From Aradus depressus (Eukaryota; Arthropoda; Insecta; Hemiptera; Aradidae), in NCBI GenBank assembly GCA_963662175.1, contig OY759217.1, positions 45,236,108 through 45,300,107 of the forward strand: 64,000 bases of DNA, written 5' to 3'. Below, piece after piece: positions 63,431 through 64,000 of this stretch. The translations under genes and the position numbers were made by a program. Positions within the stretch are counted from its first letter, which is position 1; every line of letters begins with the position of its first letter. Below the pieces are notes generated by a model. That model had not been told where the DNA came from and searched no databases. It saw only the letters and a list, made by a program, of their open reading frames with translations.

Positions 63431-64000
63431 TGCAAAAAGAAATAGTTGCCTTAAGCCAAATTTTCATTGTTAAATTTTTTTTTTTTTGGGGGAGGGGGGG
63501 GTGAAGAGGGATTGTAATATCCGTTTTTTTTCTTCTAGCGAGGGGCGATAAAACATAACTCACTCCGTAAAGCCCACACTTAAGCTTCATCGCTATCTTC
63601 AAGCAGATGAAATCACAAAAATACCGACAGATATTAGGAGAGAGAGCAGACAAGGCTGCCAATCTCTCTGTTTGAGAGTGTACAATTGTTAAAACAGCTC
63701 CTCTCTAAATGGAGCCATTACGTTGTGGAGCGTGGAGGTTGTGCTCAGGATTGGCTTTGGATGAAATTACTTTTGTTTTTCTCTGGGCCAGCTAGAAGTG
63801 AGGGACGGTAGGAAGTCTAACAAGGACTTGGTCACGTATCTGAGGACCAGCTTGTTATATTGGCCATATTAGGAGCGACTCTAGACACAGTAATCCACCC
63901 GTCCTGGTCTGCACTACGGACCAATTACCGGGGTCCCTCCATCCATCGACAACAGGTCTCTTATCATATCTGAACACCTTTCAGATCACTGTTATTTCTG
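63431..64000. other. Unmatched DNA at the window end
   Basis: After a T/G homopolymer run (about 63470-63500) the sequence is GC-moderate and matches no repeat here. No supported ORF. It may be host single-copy DNA. GTCCCTCCATCCATC (about 63934) also occurs near 26286. Confidence 0.35.

Noticed and set aside
62711..63662. Minus-strand ORFs of 105-215 codons rich in Ser, Cys and Leu
   Set aside because: They run through the 94-bp minisatellite in several frames; their repeats mirror the DNA period and no domain is seen.
1..64000. CRISPR array, bacterial operon or prophage
   Set aside because: Direct repeats here are transposons or minisatellites without spacer structure; coding density and composition are eukaryotic.

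Overview
The window reads as animal, most likely insect, intergenic or intronic DNA made almost entirely of transposable elements. I see no bacterial operons, no CRISPR array, no rRNA and no convincing host protein-coding gene. The case for an arthropod is the mix: a Jockey-type LINE, an RTE-type LINE fragment, remnants of two further LINEs, tRNA-derived SINEs, many hammerhead-ribozyme-like motifs of the kind known from Penelope-like elements, and very AT-rich spacers. Species is not claimed.

Layout. 1-11.3 kb: repeats dominated by a modular family (called B here: palindrome CGGTGAATCACCG, TACTTCCCCAG near one end, CTATACTTCGTATAG then CTGGGGAAGTA at the other) and a ~325-bp tRNA-derived SINE (family A), one often inserted in the other. 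11.3-12.2 kb: a DNA transposon with ~50-bp inverted termini. 13.7-14.1 kb: a decayed Jockey-like 3' end. 15.4-16.2 kb: an old solo LTR. 17.4-24.1 kb: hammerhead-motif palindromes, a 17-bp minisatellite, and a 5'-truncated RTE LINE with a clear target duplication. 25-33 kb: more B copies, five copies (to 38 kb) of a ~430-bp family C, a TTAA-flanked MITE, and a young poly(A)-tailed second SINE. 33.7-37.3 kb, minus strand: a Jockey LINE with an intact 902-aa endonuclease/reverse transcriptase ORF2. 38-56 kb: B, A and old LTR copies, plus three more hammerhead loci. 56.7-62.2 kb: a three-layer nest, in which a gag-only LTR retrotransposon with nearly identical LTRs sits inside a hammerhead palindrome that itself sits inside a B element. 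62.7-63.4 kb: a 94-bp minisatellite.

How the parts work together. The only proteins likely to act are the Jockey ORF2 product (target-primed reverse transcription) and possibly the coiled-coil gag-like protein of the LTR element. That element has no pol and would need proteins from a partner. The SINEs depend on LINE enzymes in trans. The most interesting signal is the repeated occurrence of minimal hammerhead-like motifs, several arranged as head-to-head inverted pairs, so that either transcribed strand would carry one.
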